A DNA stretch of 13,520 nucleotides from Opitutales bacterium (GTDB lineage: Bacteria; Verrucomicrobiota; Verrucomicrobiia; Opitutales; JAFGAQ01): the NCBI GenBank assembly GCA_028704125.1, contig JAQVLM010000028.1:1-13520 (forward strand). Reading direction: 5' to 3'. Every line of letters starts with the position of its first letter. The first letter of the stretch is position 1. This document shows, piece after piece, positions 1 to 6,558 of the stretch. A model generated the notes under the pieces. That model had not been told where the DNA came from. It searched no databases and saw only the letters and a list, made by a program, of their open reading frames with translations. The position numbers were made by a program, and so were the translations under genes.

Positions 1-614
1 TGGCGATCCCTCACAATCGCGCAAACGCGATGAACCAACCCGGGAAGCGCTTTTTCGACAGCCCGAATGCGCGGCTCCGCATCCAGTTCGTCCATCGCCT
101 CCTTTACCGCAAAGCCCATCCATCGACGGGTTGCCTCCACCCGCCTGTTATCCAACACAATTACCTTGTCCCACGCATGCCGCCACTCGTTCCATGAAAT
201 CGAAGCGCCCTCGCGCGCCAAACGCGTCCACGCCTCACGGCAGCGATCCGGTAGAATCGAGGCGTCGCGATAGGGCCATAGCACAAACAAGCCAACGGTC
301 TGATCATCGACCCGACACTCGTGAATCAGCCGGCTCAAATGCGCCGGACAATCGGAACGATCCACTGAGTATTGACCCTTTCCACCATGCGCCAGCCGAC
401 AAACGGCACACTCCGGATAGGAGGGGAGGCGGCTCCGGATCAAGGTACAAATATTCGGGCTTGCCTTGCGGGGAAAAGCACTGAGCACCGTTCCATCCGG
501 CGCCAGAAAGGCTGCATCCATTCCCGTGACCCAATGGGCATCTTCCAGGCATCTGGTCAGTTGATCGCTGTTGAGGAGTCGGGTCCTGAGGGCTCTTGAA
601 AGGGTTTGTGGCAT
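1..614 (-). CDS. PocR-like sensor-domain regulator, probably AraC family (N-terminal part, cut by left edge)
   Basis: The frame stays open from an ATG at 614-612 to the window edge, giving about 204 residues with no stop. Residues 12-120 resemble a PocR-type ligand-binding domain. The family features are a buried segment NICTLIRS (C56), a C-x2-C pair (C69, C72), then C89 in CPAHLSRL, followed by a strand with DDQTVGLFVLWPY. In the family these cysteines and the CHAGL-like motif line the ligand or metal pocket. The end of the visible part (about residues 155-204) is helical and resembles the linker that precedes an AraC helix-turn-helix, which would lie outside the window. It is divergent from the DUF4914 gene across a 142-base gap, so control of that gene and of itself is a fair inference. 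A weak GGAA lies about 10 bases before the start. A bare PocR protein or a PocR histidine kinase are alternatives. Confidence 0.72.
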   Translation of the reverse strand, partial: MPQTLSRALRTRLLNSDQLTRCLEDAHWVTGMDAAFLAPDGTVLSAFPRKASPNICTLIRSRLPSYPECAVCRLAHGGKGQYSVDRSDCPAHLSRLIHECRVDDQTVGLFVLWPYRDASILPDRCREAWTRLAREGASISWNEWRHAWDKVIVLDNRRVEATRRWMGFAVKEAMDELDAEPRIRAVEKALPGLVHRVCAIVRDR

Positions 615-628
615 AGGAAATTCCAGAA

Positions 629-654
629 AGTATTAATACTACATATATTAATAT
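629..654. promoter_or_regulatory. Twin palindromic operator candidate (core TATTAATA)
   Basis: AGTATTAATACT (629-640) is a perfect 12-base palindrome. ATATTAATAT (645-654) is a perfect 10-base palindrome. They share the core TATTAATA and their centres are 15 bases apart. One overlaps the expected transcription start of the regulator gene and the other sits between its -35 and -10 boxes, which is where a repressor would block transcription. The AT-rich composition makes chance palindromes likelier, so the operator role is an inference. Confidence 0.42.
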
Positions 655-667
655 CAATAATCGTCAA
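640..667 (-). promoter_or_regulatory. Promoter of the PocR-like regulator gene
   Basis: Read on the minus strand, TTGACG (667-662) is followed after 16 bases by TATGTA (645-640). This is a good match to a sigma-70 type promoter. The transcription start would fall near 633, leaving a leader of about 19 bases before the ATG at 614. Two palindromes overlap this promoter, one in the spacer and one at the expected start point. Confidence 0.5.
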
Positions 668-686
668 TCGGGATCATAATCCGCAC

Positions 687-716
687 TAGATCATGATATG
701 GCATTTGTTATATACT
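687..716 (+). promoter_or_regulatory. Possible activator-dependent promoter of the DUF4914 gene
   Basis: TATACT (711-716) is a good -10 box about 40 bases before the ATG at 757, but the -35 position (around 687-693) has no good match. GATCAT occurs at 672-677 and again at 689-694, 17 bases apart, and the second copy is part of the palindrome ATCATGAT (690-697). A strong -10 with a poor -35 and upstream repeats fits a promoter needing an activator such as an AraC protein. A TTGACA at 720-725 has no -10 at the right distance. Confidence 0.3.
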
Positions 717-756
717 TTGTTGACATCATAACAAGACAATCCAACCAGAAATCATC

Positions 757-2676
757 ATGAAGACAACTCAAGCAGCCGATTATCACAGCATCCTGCAACG
801 CATGAAGCTGCCAGCTGATGCGGCCGAAGTCCTGAGCGAGGCTCCGAAAGTGACCGTTGCGGACAGTGTGGAGATGCTCATTGAACTGGCCGTCAGGGAT
901 GCAGGTCCAGATGGGTGGCACGTGGTCGCCTACGATGTTCCGGGCCGGGGATGGGTAAAAGAGGCACGCGCATGCAAAGTAAAAAACGGAATTTGCGCGA
1001 ACTACTACGAAACCTACATGCGCCGACGCGATCCGGATTGCATGGTGATCGGCGACACCCTCCCCACCGACAAGCCAACCTTCAAGGAACGCTACGGCAA
1101 GGATTTTGAAGGGTTGCGACGCGAAACCTTCAATTGGCTCAAGACCCAGGAGCTCGCCTGCTTCGCCTTTACTGCGGGAATGCCAGGGAAGGGCACGGAC
1201 GCTCTCGTAATAGCCCCTGCCAATGCCGGGTTCTTTGCCCTTGGGCTGGCCATGCTGCAGGGACTCACCCCCCCATCGGAATTGCCTTACGATTTCAATC
1301 CCAAGGCGATCATTTACGTCGCACCCCCCTTTCGCCACACTCATCTGGAAGGGAAACAGGTGGTCGTTCACCGTCGCATGGAGAACATGCATGAGTTGTT
1401 CAGCTACAATCTCTACCCGGGTCCCAGCGCCAAAAAAGGAATATACGGCGTGCTGCTCACGATTGGTGAAAAAGAGGAATGGATCACCATGCATTGCTCG
1501 GCGGCACAAATCGTGACCCCCTATGACAACGTGATCGGCATCTCCCACGAGGGTGCAAGCGGAGGTGGAAAAAGTGAAATGCTCGAACTGCCCCACCGTG
1601 AAGGGGACGGCTCGCTTTGCCTGGGTCGAAATACTGTATCGGGGGAGGTCCGGACCCTCACCATTCCCCAGTGTTGTCAGATCCGGCCGGCTGCGGACGA
1701 TATGGCCTTGTGTCATCCAAGCCTCAACAAGGGGAACGGAAAACTGACGCTCATGGATGCGGAGGACGCATGGTTTGTCCGGGTCAACCACATTGAGACC
1801 TACGGCGTGGACCCGCATTTGGAAAAGCTCAGTATTCACGCCCCCAAGCCCTTGTTGTTCCTTAACATCGACGGCCAACCCGGAGGAACCGCCCTGATTT
1901 GGGATCACATCGAGGATGCACCCGGCGAACGTTGCCCGAACCCTCGTGTTATTGTTCCAAGCGAAGTGGTTCCGAATGTCATCCGGGGCAAGCTCGATGT
2001 GGATATCCGATCATTCGGGGTGCGCACCCCCCCTTGCACCCGCGAGCAACCCAGTTATGGCATTCTGGGGATGTTCCACGTGTTGCCGCCTTCCCTGGCG
2101 TGGCTCTGGCGACTGGTTGCACCGCGCGGACACGCCAACCCGAGCATTGTCGCAACCGAGGGAATGTCCAGCGAGGGAGTGGGCTCCTACTGGCCATTTG
2201 CAACGGGACGCCGTGTGGATCAGGCCAATCTCATCCTTAAGCAGATACTGGACACCCACAAAGTGAAATATATCCTGGTACCCAATCAGCACATCGGTGC
2301 GTGGAAGGTCGGCTTCATGCCCCAATGGATCACCCGGGAATACCTTGCCCGACGCGGAGGTGCCAACTTCACCCGGGCGCAGGTACACCCCTGCCGCAGT
2401 TCTCTGCTCGGATGGACCCCCAGTTCGATTCTCGTGGAAGGTCGCCCCATTGGATCATGGTTTTTCAATGTCGAAAAACAACCGGAAGTGGGTCCGGAGG
2501 CCTACGATGCCGGAGCCCGGATTCTCTACGACTTCTTCTGCAAGGAGCTCAAGCAGTTTCAGGTAAAGGATCTCCTGCCCCTCGGGCGGGACATCATCCA
2601 ATGCTGCCTCGACAAAGGAAGCCTGGATGATTACGAGAACCTCATCCCGCACGGAACCCTGATCCGGGAAGAATAG
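757..2676 (+). CDS. DUF4914 family protein, PEPCK-like P-loop kinase of unknown substrate
   Basis: This is a 639-residue soluble protein with no signal peptide. I recognise it as the DUF4914 family, which has the look of the phosphoenolpyruvate carboxykinase fold. It has a canonical P-loop, GASGGGKS (residues 266-273, K272), preceded by a hydrophobic strand (NVIGISHE). A candidate metal-binding strand, LMDAED, lies at 332-337. A second conserved block around 469-485 (GMSSEGVGSYWPFATG) and the stretch at 507-520 (LVPNQHIGAWKVGF) resemble C-terminal substrate or nucleotide-binding parts of that superfamily. ATP or GTP binding is well supported. The substrate is unknown, and a true PEPCK activity is not shown because the canonical PEPCK signatures are absent. 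There is no Shine-Dalgarno before the ATG, and the length suits the family. It is divergent from a PocR-like regulator and ends just before a strong terminator, so it is probably monocistronic. Confidence 0.82.
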   Translation: MKTTQAADYHSILQRMKLPADAAEVLSEAPKVTVADSVEMLIELAVRDAGPDGWHVVAYDVPGRGWVKEARACKVKNGICANYYETYMRRRDPDCMVIGDTLPTDKPTFKERYGKDFEGLRRETFNWLKTQELACFAFTAGMPGKGTDALVIAPANAGFFALGLAMLQGLTPPSELPYDFNPKAIIYVAPPFRHTHLEGKQVVVHRRMENMHELFSYNLYPGPSAKKGIYGVLLTIGEKEEWITMHCSAAQIVTPYDNVIGISHEGASGGGKSEMLELPHREGDGSLCLGRNTVSGEVRTLTIPQCCQIRPAADDMALCHPSLNKGNGKLTLMDAEDAWFVRVNHIETYGVDPHLEKLSIHAPKPLLFLNIDGQPGGTALIWDHIEDAPGERCPNPRVIVPSEVVPNVIRGKLDVDIRSFGVRTPPCTREQPSYGILGMFHVLPPSLAWLWRLVAPRGHANPSIVATEGMSSEGVGSYWPFATGRRVDQANLILKQILDTHKVKYILVPNQHIGAWKVGFMPQWITREYLARRGGANFTRAQVHPCRSSLLGWTPSSILVEGRPIGSWFFNVEKQPEVGPEAYDAGARILYDFFCKELKQFQVKDLLPLGRDIIQCCLDKGSLDDYENLIPHGTLIREE

Positions 2677-2703
2677 TGCGGAGGCCATCTTCCAACCATC
2701 GAA

Positions 2704-2738
2704 ACCACCGGTCTGATACCGGTGGTATTCTTCTTTTT
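2704..2738 (+). terminator. Rho-independent terminator of the DUF4914 gene
   Basis: ACCACCGGT (2704-2712) pairs perfectly with ACCGGTGGT (2718-2726) over a 5-base loop. It is followed by a pyrimidine tract ending in TTTTT (2734-2738). It starts 28 bases after the stop codon. In the other direction, for the convergent gene ending at 2764, only a short T-run follows the stem, so it would work less well there. Confidence 0.85.
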
Positions 2739-2763
2739 AGCTCCTCACTATCCATTCGCCAGT

Positions 2764-5349
2764 TCAAGCATCCTGAAACAGCCTGATCCGAACGTTGCGG
2801 GCCAGTTTCCGGAAGCGCATCGGCCGGAAACCCTGTTTCCTGTAATGGGCTCCGATTTTAAAGGCGACTTCCCACTGTGCCATCAGGCTTATCCACGCAT
2901 GAAACACCCCATGACGCGGGTCATAGATATGAGAAGGTTCAGAGGTAAGCAGATTCAACTCAATAACCTCCAACTCCTGCCCTTGCCGCAGCGCATCGAC
3001 AGAGGGCACCTTGAGATCGAAACGGCCGAGATGAAAACCCGGAATACGTGAGGCGAATGCATCCACCGCCCTTTCCAAATCATCGGTGAGCAGATGCCTT
3101 CCATCGAGAAACAGGCTCCCTCGGGCATGCGTCCCGATTTCCACAATCCGCACTTCCTGTCCCTTTTCCGGCACTTCAAATAGTCGCGCCGAATGCGTTT
3201 TCAAAAGCTTGTCCGCGTAACAAACCGCCCGATTGTCGCGCAAGATCAATTCCTGCAGATCCCGCACACCATCTCCCACCACCGCAGTGTAGATCTTTTC
3301 CGTGATCGATGTGATCTGACCGCGTTTCTCATCCGGAAAGCGCTGATAAAAAACACCGAACTCGGTTCCCTCGACAAACCGCTGAACAATCCAATCTCCC
3401 TTTTCCGCTCCGGAGAGCGCCGCCCGCAGAGAAGCCTCATCCCGCACAATCGTCACTCCAGCACCCCTTTCTCCAATATCGGGCTTGATCACCACCGGAT
3501 ACCGCGATGGCACTTTCGCGTCCTGAAAACGCCGCACGCGGGAAAGGCGCGTCTCTAAATCCTCACCGGCCGGAAGGGTCTCGAAATCCGCCACCGGCAC
3601 ACCGGCATTGCGGAGATGCTCCAGTATACGGCTCTTGGACTCGCCTATCATTCCCCCGCATTCCAGCATCGGGTTGCTCAACGTGAACAGCGTAAACGCC
3701 CGATAGCGCAATCCCAACCAGATAATGTACAACACCACAGGCGGATAGAGAAAACAGGATGGCCAGTATTCCCAGTGAGTGAGGCGCCTCCAACGTCCCA
3801 CAGCAATTCGTCGGCTCCTGAAACTGAAAACCGGGAGGACAATCTGGATCGCAATAAAAGTAGCCACCACCACAGCCACAATTCCGAGAATGGAAAAGTG
3901 CTCCATCGCCTCAAAAAGAGCCAGAATCGGGCCACCCAGAAAACTGGAGACAAAGATCAATGCCGGAGTCGCTACAAGGGACGCGCCCGCCAAATACAGC
4001 GAGAACTGCAAGAGCGACATCCTCAGAATCCCAGCCGCAATATAGATTGGCGCTCTCGATCCAGGAATAACACGACTCGCGATAATCACCCATGGACCCC
4101 GCCTTTCAAACCATGCTTCACTGGCAACCACTGCTTTTCCGGAAATGAACCACCGGAACGGACGATGCCGGAGAACCTTGCTCCCAAACGCCCGGCCAAT
4201 GGCATAAAGCCCCACATCTCCGATCATGATACCGGCAAAGCATGCGGCGGTAGCCTCCCAAAAGCCCACACTCCCGCGTGCGACCAACAATCCGGTCGCA
4301 ACACACGCCAAGTCCTCACTCATGATAGTCGAGAGACAAATCAGAACCAGCACCCAGAGCAATGCCTTGCCGGAGAAACTCAAATCAAACACTTGATCGA
4401 GTGGCTGCAACGCCGCCATTTTTCGCTCCTCCAAAGCCTGCTCCCGAAACGGAACCTCCCGGCCTTCGACCTTACCCCAGAAATCCTCCAGCTCCCAGGC
4501 ATTCAGAGGAGCATCCCCAACAGACAATGTGCTCTGCGGAAGAATACGATGCAAATCCAAGGCATTCGAACCGCGGGAGCCATCAAACAAGCGCGGGTCC
4601 TTTATCCAAACCGGTGCTTGATAGGACAACGCATGCTCCCTCACTCTTTCCAAATCACTTTGAAACAGCAGCTTCGCGCGACCCATCCGTTTGTAGAGGT
4701 AATCCCGCCGGTCCAAAACCCAGGAAAAAGGAATCCCGTACCGGACGCCAGCGCACACGAGCCATTCCATTACGCGAACGCTCCGGTTGATCACAGGGTC
4801 GCCCAGCAGCTCGTATTCAAGCAAACCATCGGGTTCAATCATGATCAATGAGAGGGGATCAACCCCTCCATCCTCACGGACACCAAGAGCAACCGCTGCC
4901 CCAAGACCTTGCGCCACCATGTGTGCGGATTCAACACCCTCTTGTTTCAGGATTTGCTCGACATACGCGATTTGGGTGGACACCGCCAGATCCGCCCCCC
5001 TTTTCTGCAAAGGAATCACCCATCCGGGACGCGGATCACCATGCAAGTTTTCCGGAAAGGACCCGTCCTCCACAATCCACACTACCGCAGGCAATCGCGA
5101 TTCTCCATCTCCGAGCCTGGAATAGTAAAGCGGCACCCTTCTGCCCACAAAGGTTTCGTCCGACACTTCCCGGCCCCTGATCCTGAGAAGAGAAAACCCA
5201 TCCATCGAAATTCCTCCGAACCATTCCCGCAGCAAAAACGAGAACCCCAGCACAAGGGCACAGAATAAGAGGAACCGGATAAACCTTCTGGAGCTTCGGG
5301 ACATGAATGGATCGGTCACAACAGGCTGATACCCGCCGTCAGCACACAC
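2764..5349 (-). CDS. Membrane fusion protein: alpha/beta-hydrolase-like, DedA/VTT and ATP-grasp domains
   Basis: The protein has 861 residues and three modules. Residues about 22-41 form a membrane anchor. Residues about 80-305 look like an alpha/beta hydrolase, but the nucleophile elbow reads V-A-Q-G-L-G (145-150), with G148 where serine should be, so hydrolase activity is doubtful. Residues about 325-510 are a DedA/VTT (SNARE-associated) membrane domain with several transmembrane helices and the VTT-like stretch SRVIPGSRAPIYIAAG (425-440). Another helix lies at 533-548. Residues about 575-830 are an ATP-grasp ligase: K622 and the glycine-rich loop GERGAGV (626-632), the adenine-strand segment IVQRFVEG (654-661), and metal ligands D778, E797 and N799 (ELNLL). 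DedA relatives move undecaprenyl-phosphate or phospholipids across membranes, and ATP-grasp enzymes join a carboxylate to an amine. A cell-envelope role is inferred. The GTG start is favoured because GGAGGG lies 3 bases upstream; ATG at 5304 is the alternative. Confidence 0.78.
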   Translation of the reverse strand: MCADGGYQPVVTDPFMSRSSRRFIRFLLFCALVLGFSFLLREWFGGISMDGFSLLRIRGREVSDETFVGRRVPLYYSRLGDGESRLPAVVWIVEDGSFPENLHGDPRPGWVIPLQKRGADLAVSTQIAYVEQILKQEGVESAHMVAQGLGAAVALGVREDGGVDPLSLIMIEPDGLLEYELLGDPVINRSVRVMEWLVCAGVRYGIPFSWVLDRRDYLYKRMGRAKLLFQSDLERVREHALSYQAPVWIKDPRLFDGSRGSNALDLHRILPQSTLSVGDAPLNAWELEDFWGKVEGREVPFREQALEERKMAALQPLDQVFDLSFSGKALLWVLVLICLSTIMSEDLACVATGLLVARGSVGFWEATAACFAGIMIGDVGLYAIGRAFGSKVLRHRPFRWFISGKAVVASEAWFERRGPWVIIASRVIPGSRAPIYIAAGILRMSLLQFSLYLAGASLVATPALIFVSSFLGGPILALFEAMEHFSILGIVAVVVATFIAIQIVLPVFSFRSRRIAVGRWRRLTHWEYWPSCFLYPPVVLYIIWLGLRYRAFTLFTLSNPMLECGGMIGESKSRILEHLRNAGVPVADFETLPAGEDLETRLSRVRRFQDAKVPSRYPVVIKPDIGERGAGVTIVRDEASLRAALSGAEKGDWIVQRFVEGTEFGVFYQRFPDEKRGQITSITEKIYTAVVGDGVRDLQELILRDNRAVCYADKLLKTHSARLFEVPEKGQEVRIVEIGTHARGSLFLDGRHLLTDDLERAVDAFASRIPGFHLGRFDLKVPSVDALRQGQELEVIELNLLTSEPSHIYDPRHGVFHAWISLMAQWEVAFKIGAHYRKQGFRPMRFRKLARNVRIRLFQDA

Positions 5350-5352
5350 TAT

Positions 5353-5358
5353 CCCTCC
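5353..5358 (-). promoter_or_regulatory. Ribosome binding site deciding the GTG start at 5349
   Basis: On the minus strand GGAGGG is followed by ATA and then GTG (5349-5347). This purine-rich site supports the GTG over the ATG at 5304, which has no Shine-Dalgarno. The spacing is on the short side. Confidence 0.5.
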
Positions 5359-5671
5359 GATCTGAATACACCCGTGGAAGACGCTCAGTTCCCGAATGGC
5401 CTTATGCGCAGACCCGAACAGATGTCTTTGATCCCCCTTGGGGCGTCAATCCAAAACCACTGAATCCAACCAACTCAAGGTACCGGAAAGACCAAACCGA
5501 ACGCGCATCCCATGGTCCAGTGGATAACCCCGGAAGCATTCATTTCCAGCTCACTTTAAGTCCAGAACGGCTAGCACAAGGGCAGGGTTGACTTGGCCTT
5601 TCCGAGGGCCTAGGGCTTGGCGATGAAATGAAGGGATCGCTTACAGGATCCGCACATCACAATATTCATCC
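5359..5671. other. Gene-free divergent region between the membrane fusion gene and the HAD gene
   Basis: I see no convincing gene in this stretch. An open frame at 5307-5591 on the plus strand has no family likeness and overlaps the start of the fusion gene. The region must carry the promoters for both divergent genes. A quasi-palindrome lies at 5428-5449 (TTGA-TC-CCCC against GGGG-CG-TCAA). A TTGACT at 5588-5593 with TAGGGC at 5611-5616 is a weak promoter candidate for the HAD gene, with spacing 17 but a poor -10. Confidence 0.45.
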
Positions 5672-6481
5672 ATGACAAAACCTTTTGCTCTAGCTGTTTC
5701 GGACATTGACGGCACAATCGCGACCATCGGAGAACCGATCAGCGAAGCCAATCTGGCGGCCATTCGAAAGCTCCAATCGCACGGCATCGAGTTCGCGCTC
5801 GCATCCGGGCGACACCACAACAACATGCGCCGGTACTGCGAGCTCATTCCGGGAATCGAATGGCTGATTTCGAGTCAGGGCGCCTGGGTATCCAATCTGG
5901 ACAAATCGGTTGTGCTCTACGAGGGATACATGAGTCCGAAGCACGTCGCCGCTCTTCTCGAGAACGGGCGTATTCACAACTACTCGATACTGGTCTATAC
6001 AAGGGATGCGATTGTCACCCCTCACCGCGATGACTGGATCGAATTCTACGAAGGCCTTGCCAATAACCGGGTCGTGGAAACCCCGGCATCCGAAATCCCA
6101 AACCTTCACTCCTACAAAATGGTCTGGCTGGAGGACGAAGCCCGCATTCAGGATGCCGCCTGTATTCCGCTACCATCCGATGAGCTCCTCGGCATGCAGA
6201 CGCAACCCAACTTGTATGAGTTTATGCCGTTGACCACCAACAAGGGCTACGCGGTGAGTGTTCTCGCCAAACACAAGGGTTTGGATGCTGAGCAGGTCAT
6301 CACCCTCGGTGACGCCATCAATGATGTGTCCATGCTTGTGTGGGCGGGTTGTGGAATCGCCATGGGCCATGGGGCACAGGTGGCCAAAGACGCTGCCCGT
6401 ATCGTCACGCCTCCAGCTGATCCTTCCGAAGCACTTGCGGCTGGGATCGAGCTGCTCTTCAAGGAATTCAACCTGTCCTGA
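5672..6481 (+). CDS. HAD superfamily (Cof/IIB-type) phosphatase
   Basis: This 269-residue soluble protein has all four HAD motifs. Motif I is DIDGT with nucleophile D11 and general acid/base D13. Motif II is ASGR (44-47, S45). K191 sits in TTNKGYA (motif III). Motif IV is GDAINDVSM (213-221, metal ligands D214 and D218). The long insert between motifs II and III (about residues 82-185) is the C2B cap typical of subfamily IIB, and the length fits. Members dephosphorylate sugar phosphates, phosphoglycolate or cofactors such as pyridoxal phosphate and FMN. The substrate cannot be read from sequence. There is no Shine-Dalgarno before the ATG. The gene stands alone between two minus-strand genes, so context gives no hint of its pathway. 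Confidence 0.88.
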   Translation: MTKPFALAVSDIDGTIATIGEPISEANLAAIRKLQSHGIEFALASGRHHNNMRRYCELIPGIEWLISSQGAWVSNLDKSVVLYEGYMSPKHVAALLENGRIHNYSILVYTRDAIVTPHRDDWIEFYEGLANNRVVETPASEIPNLHSYKMVWLEDEARIQDAACIPLPSDELLGMQTQPNLYEFMPLTTNKGYAVSVLAKHKGLDAEQVITLGDAINDVSMLVWAGCGIAMGHGAQVAKDAARIVTPPADPSEALAAGIELLFKEFNLS

Positions 6482-6486
6482 AAACC

Positions 6487-6519
6487 CCGGACCGGCACCG
6501 CATACACGGTCCGGTCCGG
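6487..6519 (-). terminator. Hairpin between convergent HAD and chemoreceptor genes, probable terminator of the receptor gene
   Basis: CCGGACCGG (6487-6495) pairs perfectly with CCGGTCCGG (6511-6519) over a 15-base loop. An alternative 8-base pairing uses CGGTCCGG at 6507-6514. On the minus strand the stem is directly followed by GGTTTT, 40 bases after the receptor stop codon. On the plus strand it begins 6 bases after the HAD stop but has no T-run. Confidence 0.55.
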
Positions 6520-6558
6520 ATTCAAGAAAAGGAGGAAACGAAGAAGTGAGCCCTAACG

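Noticed and set aside
304..657. Minus-strand 117-residue open frame
   Set aside because: Another minus-strand frame from 614 stays open to the window edge and carries the PocR-like pattern. This one is out of frame with it and has no likeness to a family.
691..1908. Minus-strand 405-residue open frame
   Set aside because: It lies wholly opposite the DUF4914 gene, has no family likeness, and the plus-strand protein carries clear motifs. It is an antisense shadow in GC-rich DNA.
3616..4851. Plus-strand 411-residue open frame
   Set aside because: Opposite the VTT and ATP-grasp parts of the fusion gene. Its composition is rich in R, H, Q, P and N, typical of an antisense frame.
5307..5591. Plus-strand 94-residue open frame in the gap before the HAD gene
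   Set aside because: It overlaps the start of the fusion gene, has a shadow-like composition and no recognisable domain.
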